Assembly (NCBI GenBank): GCA_013153205.1
Contig: JAADEW010000076.1
Span: forward strand, 1 to 16,587
Source: Deferribacteres bacterium
Lineage (GTDB): Bacteria > Thermosulfidibacterota > Thermosulfidibacteria > Thermosulfidibacterales > Thermosulfidibacteraceae
DNA length: 16,587 nt
Reading direction: 5' to 3'
Shown here: positions 14,610-16,587 of the stretch, piece by piece
How positions within the stretch are numbered: the first letter of the stretch is position 1
Layout of the letters: each line of letters starts with the position of its first letter
Program-made: the position numbers and the translations under genes
The notes under the pieces: model-generated
Seen by the model: the letters and a program-made list of their open reading frames with translations, nothing else
The model's database searches: none
Told to the model about the DNA's origin: nothing

Positions 14610-14819
14610 ATGGGAAAGGATGAGCTCAAGCTGAAGAAAAAGGAGCAGAAACTTAAATACAAGCTTGCCAAAAAGCGCCTGAAATCCGGAAAGTCCGGGA
14701 AACAGTTTGCAAAACCATGGTATAAAAAGTTGCTTGAGGAGGGGCTTTTCCAAATCGCAATAAAGGTAGTAGCCGCCCTTATAGCCGCCTTTATTCTGTG
14801 GAAGCTGGGAATGAAGTGA
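14610..14819 (+). CDS. small basic protein with one C-terminal membrane segment
   Basis: A 69-residue protein that I do not recognise. Residues 2-46 are strongly lysine-rich and predicted helical (KDELKLKKKEQKLKYKLAKK, then KSGKSGKQ). One hydrophobic segment follows at about 49-64 (LFQIAIKVVAALIAAFILW), ending in KLGMK. The likely topology is a cytoplasmic basic tail with a membrane anchor, which could contact acidic lipids, RNA or DNA. A good promoter and GGAGGT six bases before the ATG support it as a real gene. It stands alone between the duplicated-domain gene and cas6. The cas6 gene has its own promoter, so a CRISPR role cannot be inferred from position. Confidence 0.75.
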   Translation: MGKDELKLKKKEQKLKYKLAKKRLKSGKSGKQFAKPWYKKLLEEGLFQIAIKVVAALIAAFILWKLGMK

Positions 14820-14841
14820 AAAAACTGATATATAGGTTCTG

Positions 14842-14870
14842 TTGAAATGTGAAATTTTTATCACTATAAT
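14842..14870 (+). promoter_or_regulatory. near-consensus promoter of cas6 giving a leaderless start
   Basis: TTGAAA (14842-14847) and a perfect TATAAT (14865-14870) have the ideal 17-bp spacer. The cas6 ATG begins 6 nt after the -10, exactly where transcription should start, and no Shine-Dalgarno site is present. Confidence 0.8.
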
Positions 14871-14875
14871 AAAGT

Positions 14876-15679
14876 ATGCGCATTGTTATAAAGTTTGAAG
14901 TGGAAACGGGCACTTTAACCTTACCTGTAAGTTATAATGTTTTGATTCGTGGTTTGATTTACGATAATCTCAATGAGTCTCTGGCTCGGAAATATCATGA
15001 CGAAGGTTTTAAGTTAGGCAAGAGGACTTACAAATTGTTTGTTTTTTCTCGTTTAATGTCCCGCCGATTCAGGTTTAATACTCGGGAAAAGGTTTTAGAG
15101 TTTGGTTCTCCCGTTTATTTGAAGGTGGGGGCGCTTGATTCCAGGTTGCTGGAGTCTTTTGCGACCCATCTGTTGAGAAAGCAATTTGTCAATATTGGCC
15201 GGAATGTGTGCAGGCTCTCTTCCATTGAGGTGGAGGCTCCCATCAGGGTTAATGGTTCCGTTCTGGTTAAAGCAATATCGCCCATTTCTGTCCACAAAGG
15301 TTTGTATGATGTGGAGGGAAAGAGCAAGACTTATTATTTCAGTCCGTGGGAAGCGGAGTTTTCGAAATTGATTCTGGACAATCTGAAGCGCAAAGCGAAA
15401 GCGTTTTATGGGGAGAGTGTGGAATTACCTGAAGTTGAGCATCCGGTTATTGTGCCTGAGAAAGTTTCGCCGGGCAATTTGAAGGTGTTTGTGTATAAGA
15501 AAAACGGCATGGGTTATGTGATAAAGGGCTGGCTTGGCCTGTATAAATTGAGACTGCCGCAGTTTTATTTTGACATTGCCTATTCAGCGGGCTTAGGTGC
15601 CCGAAACGGCCTCGGCTTCGGCATGGTGGAGGTGGTAAGAGGAAATGCGAATTTTAAGGAAGGAGGGAGTTCTGGATAG
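14876..15679 (+). CDS. cas6: CRISPR-associated endoribonuclease Cas6
   Basis: A 267-residue Cas6 that cuts the repeat portion of precursor CRISPR RNA in type I and III systems. The N-terminal ferredoxin-like fold contains the family pattern KYHDEGFKLGKRTYKLFVFSRL (about 39-60). H41 is the candidate catalytic histidine, with Y29 and K46 or K49 as possible helpers, by comparison with archaeal Cas6. Near the C-terminus GLGARNGLGFGMVEV (about 240-254) is the glycine-rich loop that marks Cas6 and binds RNA. The length is normal. The ATG directly follows a TATAAT promoter with no ribosome site, indicating a leaderless mRNA. Its 3' end overlaps the next gene by 35 nt in another frame, so they form an operon. 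No array is in the window, so the cognate repeat is unknown. Confidence 0.93.
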   Translation: MRIVIKFEVETGTLTLPVSYNVLIRGLIYDNLNESLARKYHDEGFKLGKRTYKLFVFSRLMSRRFRFNTREKVLEFGSPVYLKVGALDSRLLESFATHLLRKQFVNIGRNVCRLSSIEVEAPIRVNGSVLVKAISPISVHKGLYDVEGKSKTYYFSPWEAEFSKLILDNLKRKAKAFYGESVELPEVEHPVIVPEKVSPGNLKVFVYKKNGMGYVIKGWLGLYKLRLPQFYFDIAYSAGLGARNGLGFGMVEVVRGNANFKEGGSSG

Positions 15680-16034
15680 TAAAAATGGAAGTTTAGAATT
15701 TACCGGAAACTGGTTTATAGATCTCGGCATCCTTGGTTTTGTAAATTTGATGGAGGAGGTGTATGGGTGGGATTTGGAACAACTAAAGAAAAAAATAAGT
15801 CAGGATGAAAACAAAATTTTCTGCGCTTTTTATCCTGTAGCTTATTTATATTCTTGGATAAAAGATAGAAATCTTCCTACAGAAGATATTCCAAATTCAA
15901 GTGAAATTGAGAAGATAGTTACTAGTGAAATTGAAGAGATAGTTACTAATGCTGAATGTTCTAAGGTATTTAATTCTGTATGGTGGAAGTTTATAGTTCC
16001 TATGTTTAAGACACTATGGATTGATAGAAAGTAA
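15645..16034 (+). CDS. Cas8-like large-subunit protein, N-terminal fragment before a frame break
   Basis: A 129-residue frame that overlaps the cas6 end. It has FTGNWFIDLGILGFVNLMEEV (about 19-39), a pattern seen at the start of Cas8a1/Cst1-type proteins of type I CRISPR effectors (tGxxfxDxGixgl). The frame stops at 16032-16034, but the next frame (+1) stays open from 15997 to the window end with fitting amino-acid composition. Reading MFK at 16002-16010, skipping one base and continuing HYGLIESNKKWPDEF gives a smooth protein. I therefore read this as the first part of one broken gene. AGAGGAA before ATG 15645 is a poor ribosome site. The Cas8 assignment is inference from the motif and the cas6 neighbour. 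A genuine short protein is a less likely alternative. Confidence 0.6.
   Translation: MRILRKEGVLDSKNGSLEFTGNWFIDLGILGFVNLMEEVYGWDLEQLKKKISQDENKIFCAFYPVAYLYSWIKDRNLPTEDIPNSSEIEKIVTSEIEEIVTNAECSKVFNSVWWKFIVPMFKTLWIDRK
15900..15947 (+). repeat. 24-bp tandem duplication in the Cas8-like gene
   Basis: Two adjacent 24-bp units (15900-15923 and 15924-15947) differ at two bases and encode SEIEKIVT and SEIEEIVT (residues 86-101). Being a multiple of three, the duplication keeps the frame. Confidence 0.85.
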
Positions 16035-16587
16035 TAAAAAATGGCCTGACGAATTTGCTGAGCTACGCACTAGCGCTGATGAACTGAATAAAGCTGTAAA
16101 TGACCTTTTAAAAGAAGGTGAACAGGAAATTAGAAACCTGCTCAATAAGAGAAACAGACTAAAATCAATTTCTTATAGTGATGTGGAAAGGTTAATTAAT
16201 TTGAATGAAAATATAGACAAAAAACTGAAAGCAAATATTAAGGAAATAAATGATAAAATGGAAAAGTTAAAAGGAAAGCTTGGTGATTATTGGGATGCAA
16301 AAAAAGTGAATGAGAATAACGAAAAATTTTTCAGACTCCCGATAGATTCATCGTTTTTTAAAAATTTCATGTTTTATAATACGAGCAAAGGCATTTTGAA
16401 ACAAAAGGATGATTTTTTCAAGACTATTGTATTTGACATAGAAGATGTTAATCTTCAAAAAATAAATAAAACTGTAAATAAGTTTTTTTCATCATTCGAC
16501 GAATTCGCCAATGAATTTTTTACAGAGTTTTCTATAAAAAATTTTAGAGAAAAAATTCCAAGCCTTTTTATCTATCTTCTTTCATTT
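16012..16587 (+). pseudogene. Cas8-like protein, continuation in the +1 frame (cut by window end)
   Basis: This frame has no stop from 15997 to 16587 and reads on past the window. It begins HYGLIESNKKWPDEFAEL, continues with a long lysine/glutamate-rich coiled-coil-like region (about 70-80 residues from KAVNDLLKEGEQEI), then FFRLPIDSSFFKNFMFYNTSKG and ends IPSLFIYLLSF. The PIDSSFFKNFMFYN stretch resembles a conserved segment in Cas8a1/Cst1-type proteins, as I recall it. No good start codon with a ribosome site exists at its beginning, which argues that it belongs with the fragment at 15645-16034. A single inserted base near 16011, a programmed frameshift or a sequencing error could each explain it. 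The DNA is much more AT-rich than the genes to the left. Confidence 0.6.

Noticed and set aside
14820..14875. Possible CRISPR repeat or leader before cas6 (GTTGAAATGTGAAA)
   Set aside because: It resembles a repeat end only superficially, occurs once, and is better explained by the -35 and -10 elements of the cas6 promoter.

Overview
The window reads as a chromosomal segment of a thermophilic, respiring bacterium from a deep-branching lineage such as Aquificota or Thermodesulfobacteriota. This placement is an inference from gene content: an MTA phosphorylase with a C-x-C motif, a cytochrome bd-like pair with a fused cytochrome c, TreT, and Cas6 with a Cas8-like protein. Genes are tightly packed, Shine-Dalgarno sites are strong (AGGAGG), and TTG or GTG starts are used at three genes. 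No rRNA, tRNA, insertion sequence or CRISPR array is visible. No intergenic gap exceeds about 130 bases.

Layout. (1) Bases 1-3469, minus strand: a five-gene operon read from right to left. It encodes a macro-domain protein, a metallo-beta-lactamase-fold hydrolase, a small exported protein, MTA phosphorylase (mtnP) and a Rossmann/DUF2520 protein cut by the window edge. Gaps are 9-12 nt and the last junction is an ATGA overlap. (2) Bases 3470-3599: an AT-rich divergent promoter region. (3) Bases 3600-6152, plus strand: two membrane subunits resembling the cytochrome bd superfamily, the first ending in a cytochrome c domain, followed by a clear terminator. (4) Bases 6245-11178, plus strand: Sir2-like deacylase, fused OtsA-OtsB, DUF5752 protein and TreT. 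This cluster encodes two independent routes to trehalose. (5) Bases 11264-13330: a large exported cysteine-containing surface protein with its own promoter, facing a minus-strand gene (13382-14485) across a 12-bp perfect hairpin terminator. The minus-strand gene encodes an unrecognised protein with an internal duplication of about 85-90 residues. (6) Bases 14486-14609: back-to-back promoters, then a small basic protein with one membrane segment. (7) Bases 14842-16587: the start of a CRISPR-Cas operon. It holds cas6 behind a near-consensus promoter that appears to give a leaderless mRNA, then a Cas8-like gene whose reading frame is broken near base 16011. The DNA becomes visibly AT-richer here, suggesting a separate origin.

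Functional links. Sir2-type deacylation produces O-acyl-ADP-ribose, a substrate of macro-domain hydrolases, so the two genes on opposite sides of the respiratory locus could act in one NAD/ADP-ribose pathway. The trehalose genes probably make a compatible solute under heat or osmotic stress. The most unusual items are the bd-like/cytochrome c pair, the doubled trehalose pathway with an embedded DUF5752 protein and a Sir2 at its head, the duplicated-domain protein, and the leaderless cas6 followed by a frame-broken cas8-like gene.
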